From assembly GCA_018902385.1 (NCBI GenBank), contig JABSSW010000019.1, forward strand, positions 372,001 to 436,000: a stretch of DNA of 64,000 bases, written 5' to 3'. Source of the DNA: Physcia stellaris. Its lineage: Eukaryota > Ascomycota > Lecanoromycetes > Caliciales > Physciaceae. The translations under genes and the position numbers were made by a program. Of this stretch, positions 13,069 through 25,979 are shown piece after piece. How positions within the stretch are numbered: the stretch's first letter is position 1; each line of letters begins with the position of its first letter. The notes beneath the pieces were generated by a model. The model searched no databases and was not told where the DNA came from. It worked only from the letters and a program-made list of their open reading frames with translations.

Positions 13069-14266
13069 ATGATTGTAAAATCGTTTTTTTTCATCACAAA
13101 TCGTATCGAAAAAATCGAATCAAAAAAATTAATCAATGCAATTTTCAATGAAAAAAAACACGTTTTTGTCATGTTCGTACAAATGATTTTTGACGAAATA
13201 AAATATTTGAATGACGTACACATCGAACGACGATCGCAAATCGATTTTGTTTTCGCGAAAATGAAAAAAAAAAAAAATATTAAAATTTTTTTATTCGAAA
13301 TTTTGAAAAAATTCGTTAACATGACAAATGAAAACAAAACATACGAATTATTTGATCATGAATTCGATAATTATGCAATAAATTTAAAATCAAACAAAAA
13401 ATCATCGTATGAATTCATTTACGCATTGTCAAAAAACGAATTCAAAATTTTGCGAACATATTTGAATAAACATTTGAAAAACGAATTTATTCGATTTTTC
13501 ATTTTTTTTGCGAACGTTTCAATTTTGTTCGTTAAAAAAAAACGAAATTTTACGATTATGCGTAAATTACAAAAATTTTAATTTTTTAACGATCAAAAAT
13601 AAATATTTTTTATTATTAATCGATGAAAATTTGAATCGTTTAAACAAAGTTCGCAAATATACAAATTTTGACATGATAACGATTTACAATCGATTTCGTA
13701 TTAAAAAAAAACGAATGAAAAACAACGTTCAAAACACGATACGAACATTTTGAATATATCGTCATGTTTTTCGATTTCATTAATGTATTTGCAACGTTTC
13801 AGAATTTCGTCAACAAGATTTTGATCGAACGATTAAACTTGTCGATCATTATTTATTTAAACGATATAATTATTTATTTCAAAAACGAAACACAACACGT
13901 CGAAAACGTCAAATAAATATTAAATCGTTTAAAAAAACACAAATTTTTTTTAACATGAAAAAATGTAAATTTTTCAAAAATAATATCGAATTTTTGAATT
14001 TTATCGTTTTATCGAAAAAAATGCAAATGCAACAAAATAAAATCGAAATCATACAAAATTGATCAACATTTAAAAACGTGTTCGAAATTTTCGAATTTTT
14101 CGAATTGTGCAATTTTTATAAACGATTTATCAAAAATTTCAATAAATTGACATTATTTTTGATTTTCATGCTAAAAAAATCAGCAAAATTTCATAAAAAA
14201 AAACTAAAAAAAAGCGAAATCGAAATAAAAATCACAATAAAAAACGATTATCGAACGAGTTTTTGA
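13069..14266 (+). pseudogene. Reverse transcriptase remnant of C1
   Basis: The frame at 13,069-13,581 carries a stretch recognisable as the start of a Ty3/gypsy polymerase: YELFDHE...AINLK, then LSKNEFKILRTYLNKH and a FVKKK motif. A second frame at 13,508-13,753 has LRLCVNYKNFN and LLIDENLNRL, the usual sequence around the palm entry. A third at 14,078-14,266 has FFELCNFYKRFIKNF, typical of the region after the catalytic core. The same pieces occur in C2. The remnant is non-functional. Confidence 0.8.
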
Positions 14267-15583
14267 TTTTCGAAATTTTCGAATCATTCAAACGATTACG
14301 CAAAACGTTTATAAAAATTTTTGTTTTACAACATTTCGATTCGATTAAATTCATTCGTGTGAAAATCGACGTTTCGAATAAAACAATAAAAAAAATATTT
14401 TGTCAATCAAACGACAAAAATCATTGACATTCGATAATTTATTTTTCGAAAAAAATGATATTCGCGAAATGTAATTATGAAATTCACGACAAAAAATTTT
14501 TGATTATAATTTTTGCATTTAAACATTGACGTCATTATTTGAAAAAAACGAAAAAACAAATTTTCGTTTTGACGAATCATCGAAATTTCAATCGTTTCAT
14601 GATTACAACAAAATTATCATTTCGACAAATACGATGAACACAAAAATTGTTACGTTACAATTTTGTCATCGATTATCGTTTCGACAATAAAAATTTTGCG
14701 AACGATTTGTCAAAACGATTTGATCACATAACGATCATCGAAAATAAAATTGAAAATAATCGTTAAATTTTGACGCGTTTGCGACAATTTTTACAAACGA
14801 ATTCAAACGAATTTTCGATTTATGTGAACGAAATCAAAACAACGATGTTCAAATTCAACGAAAATGAAAATTTCGCGTGCGAACTTATTGAAAAAAATGA
14901 AAAAAACAATTTTTCGAATGATTTTTTTGACGTTTCAAATACATCAAACGTGATTATCAACGAATGAAAAACATTAATATTGAATAATACAACAATTTTC
15001 GAGTCGATCGACGAAATAATTACGCAAAAACATATTCATGAACATGATGCAACATACGACAATAAAATTATTGACAATTTTGTCGAATTGATTCGTTCAT
15101 TATTAAAAAAAAATTTTTGTGCGATTCAAATGAAACAGAAATTAATTATTTTTGAAAAATCACATTCGTTTTGAATAAACGAAAAAAAATATTGTGACAC
15201 GAAAATCGTTTGTACGTTTCATCGAGTTTGAAAAAAAACGTCATAAAAACGAATCATGACAATTTTTTCGCAAATCATTTCGATGTAAAACGCATTTTGA
15301 AATTAATACGACGAAAATATTATTGATCGAACGAAAAAAAAAAAAAATTCAAATGATTCAAACATGCGAACACAAAAAAAAAAAATATTGCGAAACATGT
15401 GCAATTTGCAAAAAAAACACAACATTTCGTCACAAATCATACGAAAAATTATCGTTTTTTTTTATATCGAAATTCAAATGAATTGACATTATTATGAATT
15501 TCGTGACAAATTTATTTGAAAACAAAACATGAAACGAAACAACGTACGATTCAATATTCGTTGTCGTAAATCGTTTAACGAAA

Positions 15584-15865
15584 ATGACATATTACATTTT
15601 TATCAAAAAAACAATGATCGCAAAAAATCTCGTCGAAATATTGATTCGAAAAATTATTAAATTTCATGATTTTTTTTCATCGATAACAACAAACAAAAAA
15701 TCGATTTTTATTTCGAAATATCACGACGTTTTATGTTATGTTTTAAAAATCAAATTTAAATTATTCACGATTTATCATTCGCAAACAAATGATCAAACGA
15801 AACGTCAAAATTCAATCATGAAACAATATTTCAAAATTTACGTCAATTTTCAACAGAATAATTGA
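15584..15865 (+). pseudogene. Integrase core remnant of C1
   Basis: The frame reads MTYYIFIKKT...LVEILIRKIIKFHDF...SIFISKYHDVLC and ends around TIYHSQTNDQTKRQN, which follows the core of Ty3/gypsy integrases (family knowledge). It lies in the expected place, downstream of RNase H. The basic frame 15,938-16,195 is the following integrase region, cut by the G insertion. Confidence 0.75.
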
Positions 15866-16229
15866 ATAAAATTATTGTCGATGATTGAATTTGTTTACAA
15901 CAACAATAAACATGCGTCAACGCAAATGTGATTTTTTGTGACAATACAAAAATATATTTCGAAAATATTTTTTGAAAAATTTGCAAATTTCAAAGCTAAA
16001 TCAAAATTTGCGAAAAAACATGTCGAAAAACTGACAAAATTGATGAAAATACTGAAAATCAATTTAGCATATGCACAGAAACAACAAATCAAATACAAAA
16101 ATGCAAAAACAAAAATAAAACGTTTTTACGTAAAAAATTATGTCAACGTCAATGACAAAAACATTCGCATCAAACGCAATAAGAAATTCGAATGAAAATT
16201 TTTCGATTTATTCAAAAATTTAAAACAAT

Positions 16230-16414
16230 TGTAAAATGTCATGCAATGATATAAATAAACAACAAAATTCTAAATTGCAAAATTAACTATGAAAATCTGA
16301 CAGATTATATGTAAATGATTTGATCATAAACGAAATTCGAATCGCGAATTCCGATGTGATAAAATAAAAATTCAAACATTTATCAGAATTTTAACACATA
16401 ATACGTTCGTCACA
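16230..16414 (-). repeat. LTR of G (left)
   Basis: It is a 185 bp direct repeat of 18,678-18,862 with few differences. Read on the minus strand it starts TGTGACGA and ends TTTTACA. The left flanking duplication is acaat. Confidence 0.9.
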
Positions 16415-17497
16415 TTATTTTCCGTTTTTTTTCAATTTCGTTTCGAAACGATTAATTATTTTTTTCATTTTTTTCATCGATCGACGATTCGAAAGATATG
16501 ATTGATTAGAACTTGAATAGTTAAACAAATCATTGCGAAAACTGAAATGATCGAAACAAATGCAACAAACGTGATCTGAAATTCGAAATCGAAAAAATGA
16601 CGAAAACGTGAACGAAAACGCAAACGAAAACGTAAACGTAAATCGAAATCATGCAAATGAAAATTTTGATGAGAATTTTGATTGCAATGAAATGTAAAAA
16701 ATGTTTAATTTTTTGTATGACGAAAGAATCGATTTCTCTAACAAAACAAAAACAAAACGAATCGATTTCGCAAACGTATGTTGCTGAAAATTTTTCGAAT
16801 TCGAACTTTTCAAATTTTGACTAATCGACGCTTTCTGATTAATTGCAAACAAAAAATAAACGATAATTCGTGATTGATAAAAAGAACGTGATTGACTAAA
16901 TGAACGAATGTCAGAACTTTGCGAAAAAACAAATTTTTTTTGATGTTGACGTAAATCAAATGATTCAAATTTTTCACGAAACATGCGAATCAAATCAACG
17001 ATGATGAGATAAAATTTCTGATGTTTTGATACAAATGTTCGAGAAAATGAAATCGAAAATGTAAATGAATTGACTGATAGTTTTTTCATCGATTCTGATG
17101 TGATTTTATGTGTCGCAATCGAAAAATTCGAATTTGATGAAACAAATCGCGAAACAATTTTCGTTGAAAATATTTGATTTCGTGATGTTGCAAAAAGTGT
17201 AAACGTAACAAACGAACAATTGAACGTTGCAATTTTGACGCGCTTTGATGTAAAATTTCGTGTGATTAACATTGTTGCAATTTTCGTTTGCTTTGATGTC
17301 ATATCGAATGTCGCAATAAAAAAATGTGAACATTTTGATGATATCGATGCAAATGTTGCAAAAAAATCGACGAAACAAACGAAACAAACGAACAAATGAT
17401 TGTTGACTTTTTTTTAATTTTGTACGTGAATTCTGATGCGAAAATTCGAAAATTCGAATTTTTTGATGTGACAGACGAAATGACAAACTTCTAAGCA

Positions 17498-17562
17498 TGA
17501 TGTTCGCGTATATGTTCGTGAAATTTGTTCTTGAAATTGAAATCTTGCTCGCAATGCTTGCA
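17498..17562 (-). other. C2H2-type zinc finger coding segment in G
   Basis: Minus-strand reading gives CKHCEQDF...KNKFHEHIREHH: two Cys separated by two residues, ten residues, then a His cluster. The finger of element E at 21,998-22,063 has the same spacing and the same K-x-HEH-x-R core. The segment overlaps the longer frame 17,414-17,647, which reads it out of phase. The role is probably nucleic-acid binding in a Gag-like protein (inference). Confidence 0.6.
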
Positions 17563-18677
17563 AACGATTCTGAAACAAACGTTTTTTTGCTTGATATGTT
17601 TCAAAAATCGACGTAATGAGAAAAATTGAACGGAGCATTCGACGCACGAGTGATACTGAAACGAAAAATGTGAAATATGCGAATCAGATATAACAAATGA
17701 TTGATTCGATATTTTCGATACGAATTCAAACGAGATAGTAAAAAATGCACATGTTAAATCGCGATCGAAATCTTGTATAATGATAAAAATCTGATCTTTG
17801 AATCATGCGAATGCAAATTTTCGAAAACATTTGAATAACAAAGCAAACACATTTGATTTTCGATATTGATGTTGATTTTGTTGACGTTCAAAATGTTGCA
17901 AAAAATCTGTTGCTTGACTATATAAATCGAATTTTTGAATATCACACATGAATGTTGAATCGAATATGTCGATATCACGAAATGTTGATATAAATTTGAC
18001 AATTTCGATAGTTTTTCTTTGAACTCGTCGTTGACGTAAATCTTGCAATCGTTGTTTGATTTTCAAAATTTCGACTTTCGCGATTTCGAAATCTGTTCGC
18101 TTTTGAATTTCTGAACAATGCATCGTTCGTATCGCGAAAATTGAAAAAGACGATCGATTTGTTAAATAAATAAATAAAATATCGAAAGATTCTTCAATAA
18201 AAATGATGAAATAGATATTGAGTATTTCGAAACAATTTGATTCGAGAAATTATTGAAACTATTATCGAGTCAGAAGACAAGTGCTGATTTGCTAAATAAA
18301 TAAATAAAATTCTGAATTGATTCTCGAACAAGAAAAATGATTCAAATACGAATAAATAGTGATTTGAATGCTGAATTATCGTGACGATTCTGAAATCTGA
18401 TATGAGATTTTGAAATCGACTTTCTGAAATGAAAAAATGTGAATGTTTATTTAATTTCGCGTATCACAAACGAGCGATAAATAGATTGTTGTATTGATCT
18501 GAATAAACGTGTGAAAAGAAAAATCGAAATTCGTTAATGATTCAGATATCTGATTTTGATCGACGAAATTCTGTTGCAAAATGAAGTTCGCAATGCTCGA
18601 TTCAACTGTCTGTTACAAACTATGATTGAAATATGTACGAAAACATATTTCGATGAATTTGTAAAAGTTTAAAATAA

Positions 18678-18862
18678 TGTAAGATGTCATGCAATGATAT
18701 GAATAAACAACAGAATTTTAGATTGCAAAATTAATTATGAAAATCTGACAAATCATATGTAAATGATTTGATCATAGACGAAATTCGAATCGCGAATTTC
18801 GATGTGATAAAATAAAAATTCAAACATTTATCAAAATTTTAACACATAATACGCTCGTCACA
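18678..18862 (-). repeat. LTR of G (right, 5' LTR)
   Basis: This is the 185 bp partner of 16,230-16,414, followed by the second acaat duplication. Gag-like frames run leftwards from it, so it is the 5' LTR. Confidence 0.9.
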
Positions 18863-19754
18863 ACAATAAAAAATCAAACATATCAATTCGAAATATTCAA
18901 ACGTTGACGAATTCATGACGTTTTTCACGTTTCATTGTTGAAAAAAATCAAATCTAAAAAAAAAAGTTTCGCTAAAATTCACGTATCAGTCGAATATCGA
19001 AAATGACGAAAAATTCACGAACGAGAAATTTTGAATTGAAATCATTTTGAACAACAAAATTTATAAAAAAAATCAAATTTCGAATAAATCATACAATGAA
19101 TCAGAATTTTATTATTTGATTCAATGAAAAAATTACGAAAAACGTATCTGAAAATCAATTGCAATGATTAAACATTTAAAAAATATGTTTCGAAAATTTC
19201 ACATGAATAATTCGAAAAAAAAATGTCAACAAAATTATCAATCGTCGACGCGTTCGACGTCAAATAAATGTAATTTTCACGATGAAATCGCTGACAAAAA
19301 AATTTAATTTTCACACGTAATTCAATGCTATTTATTGTTTAAAATTTACGACGCATGAAAAGCTGAATCGTGTCAAAAACATTTTCAGAAATTGTTGTTC
19401 GATTTGATTGAACGACGAGTAAAATGTGAAATGAAAAAAAAATCAAAAAAATTTTCGAAATTTGATATATCGAATGCGATCGCGACAACAACGCTTTTCG
19501 CGTTTAAATTTTTCATAAATTCGATATACGAAAAAAAAAAACAAAAAAAAAAATGACTCGAATTCAGAATTAATTGTCAATTAATTAATTGTCAATCATC
19601 AAATCGAAAATTGTGAATTATACGAAATTAGATTTTCGATTTTGAAAGCAGCAAATAATGAAATCATCAAATCATGCTTTTTTTGAATCATTCAAAAAAA
19701 TGTATTTTCAGATTTTTAACGCAAACTGATTAAAAATCGAAATGAAAAATATTC

Positions 19755-19835
19755 AAATGCGAAAATCACGATGACAATGATTTTTCAATTCAACGATTTC
19801 AAATGCGAAAATCGCGATTACAACGATTTTTCAAA
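19755..19835. repeat. Two-unit tandem repeat in C1 3' region
   Basis: A unit of about 47 bp starting AAATGCGAAAATC and containing ACAA(C/T)GATTTTTCAA occurs twice in a row, just before the C1 3' LTR. Confidence 0.6.
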
Positions 19836-19941
19836 TTTCAAAAAAAAAGCATATTCACACAAGTTTAACGAATTTTTATTGCGAAACATGTCGAAAAATG
19901 TTGATCATTTCAAGAAATTTCGATGTTAAAAAGAAAACGCA

Positions 19942-20250
19942 TGTAAAACATTCAAAATTCAAATCAGCAAAACATTGCGAGTCGAATTTCGATAAAATTA
20001 TATCAAGCAATTCGATTATCGAAATTCGAAAAATCATGAAAACGATCAATTTGATCACGTCAGCATCAAATTTTCGATTGAATTCAACAAGCTCATACTT
20101 TCGACTAAATTTCGAAATGTGTGTACGATTGAACAAATTGACTGACTATATAAACAGAAATTTGTAAAATAGTTAATTTTGCAATTATTAGTTTAATCAT
20201 ACAATCGTTTCTGTTATACATTTTTGATGTCACATTTTTTAAATTTTACA
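19942..20250 (+). repeat. LTR of C1 (3' LTR)
   Basis: This is the 309 bp partner of 11,123-11,431. E sequence resumes at 20,251. Confidence 0.85.
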
Positions 20251-21997
20251 AATCAGTTTCGAATAAACACTGAAAATTTTCGAAAATCGAACGTTTTTCA
20301 AAGCTTTTTAATTCAATTTGAATTCATAATTAGTTCATTTATTAACAATTTGTCATTTTTTTCAATGTTTCGCGTGCAACTTTTTGTATTCAAATTCGAT
20401 ATTTTCATTCGACTCGAATTTTTACAATTCAGTCTGATGTTTCGATTAGCTCAAGATTTCGACGAAATAACAATTCAGAAATTCGTGAATTTACTTTTTC
20501 GTCAATAGTTTCTAGTTATTCGTTCATCATTAATTTTGATTTTGATTCAAACGTTTTTCGTCAATTTATTGTCGAATCAAATATCACGAACAATGAACGT
20601 CGTTCAATCAACATTCAGATTGACAATAATCAAACATTTTTTTTCAATAGTCAAACATTTTTTTTCATTCAAATCGAAAAAATTCGTCGCAACATGTTTT
20701 CAATAATTTCGTCGTCAATTAAAATGAATTAAGTTTTGTGAAATAACATCATGATCGTGATTATCGTTTTCGCGTCAATGTCGCGATTCGTTGCAAAAAT
20801 ATTTTTTTCTGTTGTCAACAATATTTTACAATCAGTTTTCAAGTTTGTCGAGAATGTGAACTATTTTGATTCTGATTATGAAAATTCGTTCGACACAAAT
20901 CAATTCATTGTTAATTCAAAAAAACACAATTTTTATCATAACGTTTTTATCTTCATCGATCATTTAAAGAATCTGAAAAAGACATTTTTTGATTCTAAAA
21001 TGAAAAAATTAATAATTATTTGTTTTAAAGAAAATGCATTGATTTGATATAACACGAAATTTATTGAAATCGAAAAATTTTTTTTCGAGAAATTAACATT
21101 AAACGTTAATGTGCTCATTTCATTAAACGTTTCAAAAAACGAATTTTAATTATTTTGAAAAAATTACAAATCGAAATTGATATTTATGTTGATGTTCATC
21201 GTGATCGCAAATCACGTTTTTACATGCAAAATATTTTTAAACATGTTAAAACAATCGATTTTTCATTTGTTTTTCATCAATGTATTATTGCATGAAATAA
21301 TTTTGAATTGAATTTTCGTGCACAAATATTTGAATCATCGAAAAACATTATTTTGTTTACATTTTTGAATCAACTAAACGCAAAAAAAAACGTGTGAATA
21401 AATATGACAACTCGTCATCGTGAACAAAATAGTAATTTTGATTAAAATTTCAACAATAATGTTGATCGATTTAACAATCGTTCAAATAAACAAAATCGAA
21501 ATAAAAACGATTCTAGTCAGCAATTTTACGTCAATTTTTTCAATCAAACGTATATGTGATCGTTTTCGAACTACAATTCATATCAATATAGAAATTCAAT
21601 TTATCAATCTCAATCAAATTATCAATTTCGTCAGTTTTCAAAAAATTATCAACAAAAATTTTTCGATTTATTTTCAATTGTCTTGTCGATTGCAAAACAA
21701 TTTTTTTTGTTAAAATTTTCAAGCAAATTCGTTTCGAATCAGAAACTCAACAAGTCAAACGTCAAAAAATTTGACAAATCTGACAAAGTTAAAATTTACA
21801 ACGTTGACGAGAATAACGAAACTGAAAAAACTGAAAAAAATTATTTTGACGAGAAAAATATTGACGATTATCATGTTTCAAAAAATATTTCATATTATCA
21901 ATCATTTTTTTACAACGATTTCGAAAACGAAAATGACAACGTTGTTTATTTGATCACGTCAAAAATGTTTTTGTCAAAATCGAATAAAATAATTATT

Positions 21998-22063
21998 TGC
22001 AAAAAATGTAACAATGATTTTTTTTTCAACAATAAATTACACGAACATTTTCGTTTCGACTGT
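21998..22063 (+). other. C2H2-type zinc finger coding segment in E
   Basis: The frame at 21,683-22,126 contains CKKCNNDF...NNKLHEHFRFDC, with the same layout as the finger in G. Such a finger between Gag and protease is known in some fungal Ty3/gypsy elements. The upstream part of the frame is rich in Asp, Glu and Lys. Confidence 0.65.
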
Positions 22064-22515
22064 TTTGACAAAGTTAATTCGATTTATTCAACAAATGTAT
22101 TTAATCAATTTTTTTTATTATTATGATTATTCAAAACATTAATGTGATTATTCGAAATTCAATTAAAAAATTTCTGACAATTTCAAAGTCAAACGAATTT
22201 ACGAATTCATTTATCACGCAATCGAGAATCGAAATTATCGATTTTGATTCAATTATTGTATCAAAAACGTCGAAATTTATCACAAATGTTCATTTCGATT
22301 TTTTTGAAAAAATTAAATTTGCATCGATTTTCATCATTGTTTCAAACGTCGATTTCAACAAAAACGTCGACATTGATTATGATTTTCGAGATTGAAATTA
22401 TGCACGTATTCATGTAATTTTATTTTTTACAATTAATGTCGAGTTTGTTTGTTTAAACATCGACGTTGAAATTATTTTTTGTGATCGTCAATTTTTCAAA
22501 AAACAAATTTCGAAT

Positions 22516-22908
22516 GTGTTTATTAGAATCATGATTACATTCATTTCAATACGTGAATTAAATGTCGACAAGCACATGATAATCGAGTATGTTATTTTAT
22601 TTATATATTTTTTTGATCAAAAAAATGACGTTATAGTTAAAATTAAAATTATCAGAAAAATACATTTGATTGATAATTTCAAAATTAACATGTTGTTGAA
22701 TAATGATGTTATTGAATCAAAAAAAATCGACGTTAACATATCGAATAAATCAATTTACATTGATAATTGTGAAATCATTGCTAGTTTCGAAATTCGAACG
22801 TCACGCATGATTGTTCAAATTTCAATTCACGCACGTAAAATTACAATGATATTTTCGCATAACGAGTTAGTTTTTTCAATGCATTACATTATTGTTTCAT
22901 TCGATTGA
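22516..22908 (+). pseudogene. Protease-region remnant of E
   Basis: The 130-residue frame includes DKHMIIEYVILFIYF, NMLLNNDVIESKKID and RTSRMIVQISIHARK, resembling the retropepsin-like region that precedes the polymerase in fungal gypsy elements. The call rests mainly on position and on the LLxNDVI-type motif. It is non-functional. Confidence 0.55.
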
Positions 22909-23601
22909 AATTATCTGTTCGAATCAAACGAATTCAATTTTTCACTTTACGTTCATTTGATAAATTTCAATTTCAAACACATTATCGTTCGCAACAAGAA
23001 CAATCACGCGATACACATATCTCGAAATTGTCGCGTCGATTATATGATTGAAATAAATTTTATCAATGTTTTTCAAATTCACGTCGACGACGTTAATCAA
23101 ATCGTCGATTTAATTTTTCGACGTTCAATTCAAATTCATAAAATTAATTGATTTAAAAAAATCATAATTGCAATTTACGTCGTTATCAATATGATAATTG
23201 ATATCGTAAAAACAACGTGTATTATTGTTGTTTCGATTTCGAAAATTTTTCACAATTTCACATTATCGCAACGTGAAATTTTCATTCAATTAAATGTTCA
23301 GTTTTCGTCAATTTGTTACAGCGATTTTCAGTTTTTAGTTTTCGCAAATAATACGTCAAAAATTTCAAATTTATCGTTTAATTTAAAATTTGAAAAATCT
23401 GTCGCAAAGATTATTTTTGAAAACGACGTTATCATTCATCGTTTTAGCAATAATGTTGTGAAAACTTTCACAAATTTAATAGTTGAATATTTCGACTTAT
23501 GAAAGAACATCGATTTCGCTCAACTTTTTCAAAAAAATTGAATGAGAATTTCGTTTAAATCAGATTGAAAACAAAAAATATCTGACAAGATTAAAATATA
23601 A

Positions 23602-24472
23602 AACACAATTTATAAAAAAATGTTCAGTATATTCGTTTGACGCGAGTGATCGATCGGAAAGAATTTTGATCAATACGAAAATTTCGTTGCTTAAAGTCGA
23701 TAAATTCAATCAATATTTAATTTTTGTTTTCAATCGAAATATACGTCAACATCATTTCAAAACGTTTCAGCAACGAACAATTATTGCACATGTTGCACAT
23801 CAATCAGCAATCACATATGATTTTCACATATTTAATCGAAATTGTAAAGCAGAATGAACGCATTTCAACGTTGTAAAAATGAAAAAAATCGATTCATTAT
23901 CGCAATAATTATGAAATTTCGAAAATTTCGTCGTTATCAAATTTGTGTCAAATCGTCAGTTGAAATGTTTGCGAAATGATTTCGTTCAACTTTTTTTGAT
24001 TTGTACAATTGTTTCGCATTTTGTATTTCAATCAACAATCACATATGATTTTCATTTATTTAATCATGATTGTAAAACAGAACGAGCGCATTTCAATGCA
24101 TCAAAAATAACGAAAATCGATTCATTATCGCAATAGTTTTGAGTTTTGAAAAATTGCATCGTTGTCAAATTCGTGTCGATTCAATTTTTGCGCAATGTTT
24201 GCAATGCAATGATGCGATTTTCGTCACAACTCAATACGCACTCGATCGATTTTCGATATTTTTAATTATTTGAATAGAATTTCTTTCGTGTTTCAATATA
24301 AGTTTTTCATTATAAGTTTTATTTATTGAGTGCAAATGTTATTAAAGTGCGAAATTCGTGAAATCGCAAAACAATAACGAGATGTCGAATTTCGCAATCT
24401 TATCAGATGCAATTCTAATTCTGAAGTCGTTTCGAAAAGAATTTTTTTTAAAAAAATTTCGAATCTGTTTGT
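23602..24472 (+). repeat. Repeat H, long copy inside E
   Basis: An insertion of about 870 bp splits E between its protease and polymerase regions. It begins AAAACACAATTTATAAAAAA and ends TTCGAATCTGTTTGTA. Two internal units (about 23,770-23,945 and 24,000-24,150) share CACATATGATTTTCA, a GTAAA(A/G)CAGAA block and TCGATTCATTATCGCAATA. The outermost bases look weakly inverted (TAAAACA versus TACAAACA), which could mean a small DNA transposon. No clear target duplication was seen. Frames 23,666-23,857 and 23,945-24,136 are two readings of the repeated unit. Confidence 0.65.
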
Positions 24473-24834
24473 ATTCATTAAATAAAAAAGATAAAAAATT
24501 CGTCGACGAAATTTTCGACAAATTACACGAATCAAACAAACTTAATTGAATAGACGATTTTATTTTTTTTAATTATTTTGTCTTTTGCGTATGAAAGAAA
24601 ATTAATAATTAAAAAAAAATCGTTCGATTGTAAATATTCGCGATTTTAATGTTATCATTCAGTCAGACGTTTATTTTTTATTTTTACAATTCAACATTAT
24701 TTCTGTTGTTATCGATTGTCAATACATTATCGTGTTGAATTGTTCGACTTTTTTATCAATGAAAAATTCATTCAGAAAATAAACATAAATTAATTGTAAT
24801 TACGCATCGCGATCAAAAAAGTTTCAATGTAATT

Positions 24835-25182
24835 GTGATGAATTACAAAAATTCGTCAATTTATGTGCAACGTCAAATCGATCGATTTCTTCGATTTTAT
24901 CGAGTTTTCGCTAAAATTTACGTAAACGATATTGTCATTCATTTATGCATTTTGCAAAAACATTTCGAATGTTTCAAAAAAATATTCGATATGTTACGTG
25001 TTAACATCATTTTCATCAAGTCGAAAAAGATTTTCATTGATTATTTCATTGTTCATTTGTTTGATCAAAAAATCGATTCATTTGAATTAATCACGATTGA
25101 AAAAAAACTCAAAGTTATTTCACGTTTGTTTTTTTCTATCACATTTCAATTACTCGAAACGTATTTAAAATTTACGAATTGA
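24835..25182 (+). pseudogene. Reverse transcriptase remnant of E
   Basis: The frame contains SSIYVQRQIDRFLRFYRVFAK, then IYVNDIVIH at the position of the polymerase YxDD-type box, then LQKHFECFKKIFDMLRVN. This is the classical Ty3/gypsy palm-to-thumb series. It lies downstream of the H insertion. It is non-functional. Confidence 0.8.
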
Positions 25183-25979
25183 TTACGTGATTACGTGTCG
25201 TGATACGTCGAAATATTTAAATCATTACAACAATTGAAAATTGAATTATTTCACGACGAATTTGTAATTGACAATGTCAAAAAAACTTATTCACGCAACA
25301 CTAAAATCAAACATTTTATTGTTGAAAAAGTAATTTTCTTTCAAATTTTACAATTTTTACTAATCAAATTTTTCTATTTTGTTTATTCGAATTCAATTAG
25401 AAAATTATTCGTGAATTTTGATTTTGACAAAAAGTTCGAATTAACTGACATGATTTATCATGTTAAAAACAGTGTTAATTGAAATGACAAAAAATATTCA
25501 TTTCGCAAATTTATCTAATCAATTTTGTTTTTTTAGTCGATTTTTAATCGACGTCGAAATCAAATATTGATCGATTGAATTGAAATTAATCGACATAATT
25601 TGAATGTTTAAGAAAATAAAACATTTAATCGATTTTTTCGAACAACGTTTTATTGTCATTTTCACGAATCACGATGCGATTTTGAAATAAATTAAACAAA
25701 CAAATTTCATTATTGTTTTCATTAATAAGTTTAATTTACGTTTCATCAAAACTTTCGATTACATTCAGCGTTTCGAAATCGAATTGCGTCACAAATCAGA
25801 CAAACAACATATTGTGTTTGACGTTTTTTCACGTTTAATCAATATCAATATCGACACAATTTTCGAAAAAAATGAATTGAATGTTTTGTTCATTGCTGTT
25901 TTAATGAAAATGAAAAAAAAATTCGTCAAAAATTCGTTGCTGATTACAACATTGATTTAAACTGAAAAAAAAATTTTCA

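Larger units (their letters stand above)
16230..18862 (-). mobile_element. Short non-autonomous LTR element G
   Basis: Two 185 bp LTRs (16,230-16,414 and 18,678-18,862) are flanked by perfect 5 bp duplications acaat (16,225-16,229 and 18,863-18,867). The internal 2.26 kb has no reverse transcriptase or integrase that I can see. Minus-strand frames (18,123-17,803, 17,647-17,414, 17,395-16,649) suggest one Gag-like coding region with a C2H2-type finger at 17,498-17,562. G sits inside the integrase region of C1 and is the least mutated element of the block, with many CT/AG but almost no CC/GG. It is broken by several interruptions. It looks like a LARD/TRIM-type element that would rely on enzymes from another element. 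Confidence 0.8.
11123..20250 (+). mobile_element. Ty3/gypsy retrotransposon C1, interrupted by G
   Basis: LTRs of 309 bp at 11,123-11,431 and 19,942-20,250 begin TGTAAAACATTCA and end AATTTTACA. Plus-strand parts: Gag (about 11,750-12,500), retropepsin-like region (about 12,740-12,930), reverse transcriptase (13,069-14,270), RNase H (about 14,280-14,600), integrase (about 15,000-16,195, ending at 18,868-18,960 beyond G) and a chromodomain-like tail (about 18,990-19,150). Flanking pentamers aatta (11,118-11,122) and aatca (20,251-20,255) fit a target duplication that has since changed once. The element is saturated with mutations and broken dozens of times. It sits inside E. Confidence 0.8.

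Noticed and set aside
13069-13337. Overlapping minus frame 12,954-13,337 as a gene
   Set aside because: It is the antisense shadow of the C1 polymerase start.
16649-17395. 248-codon frame as a host gene
   Set aside because: It lies between the LTRs of G, lacks Gly, Pro and Trp, and overlaps the Gag-like region read in other frames.
23640-24150. CRISPR-like array from the repeated units in H
   Set aside because: Only two units of about 230 bp with diverged copies, in a eukaryotic element, and no short regular spacers.
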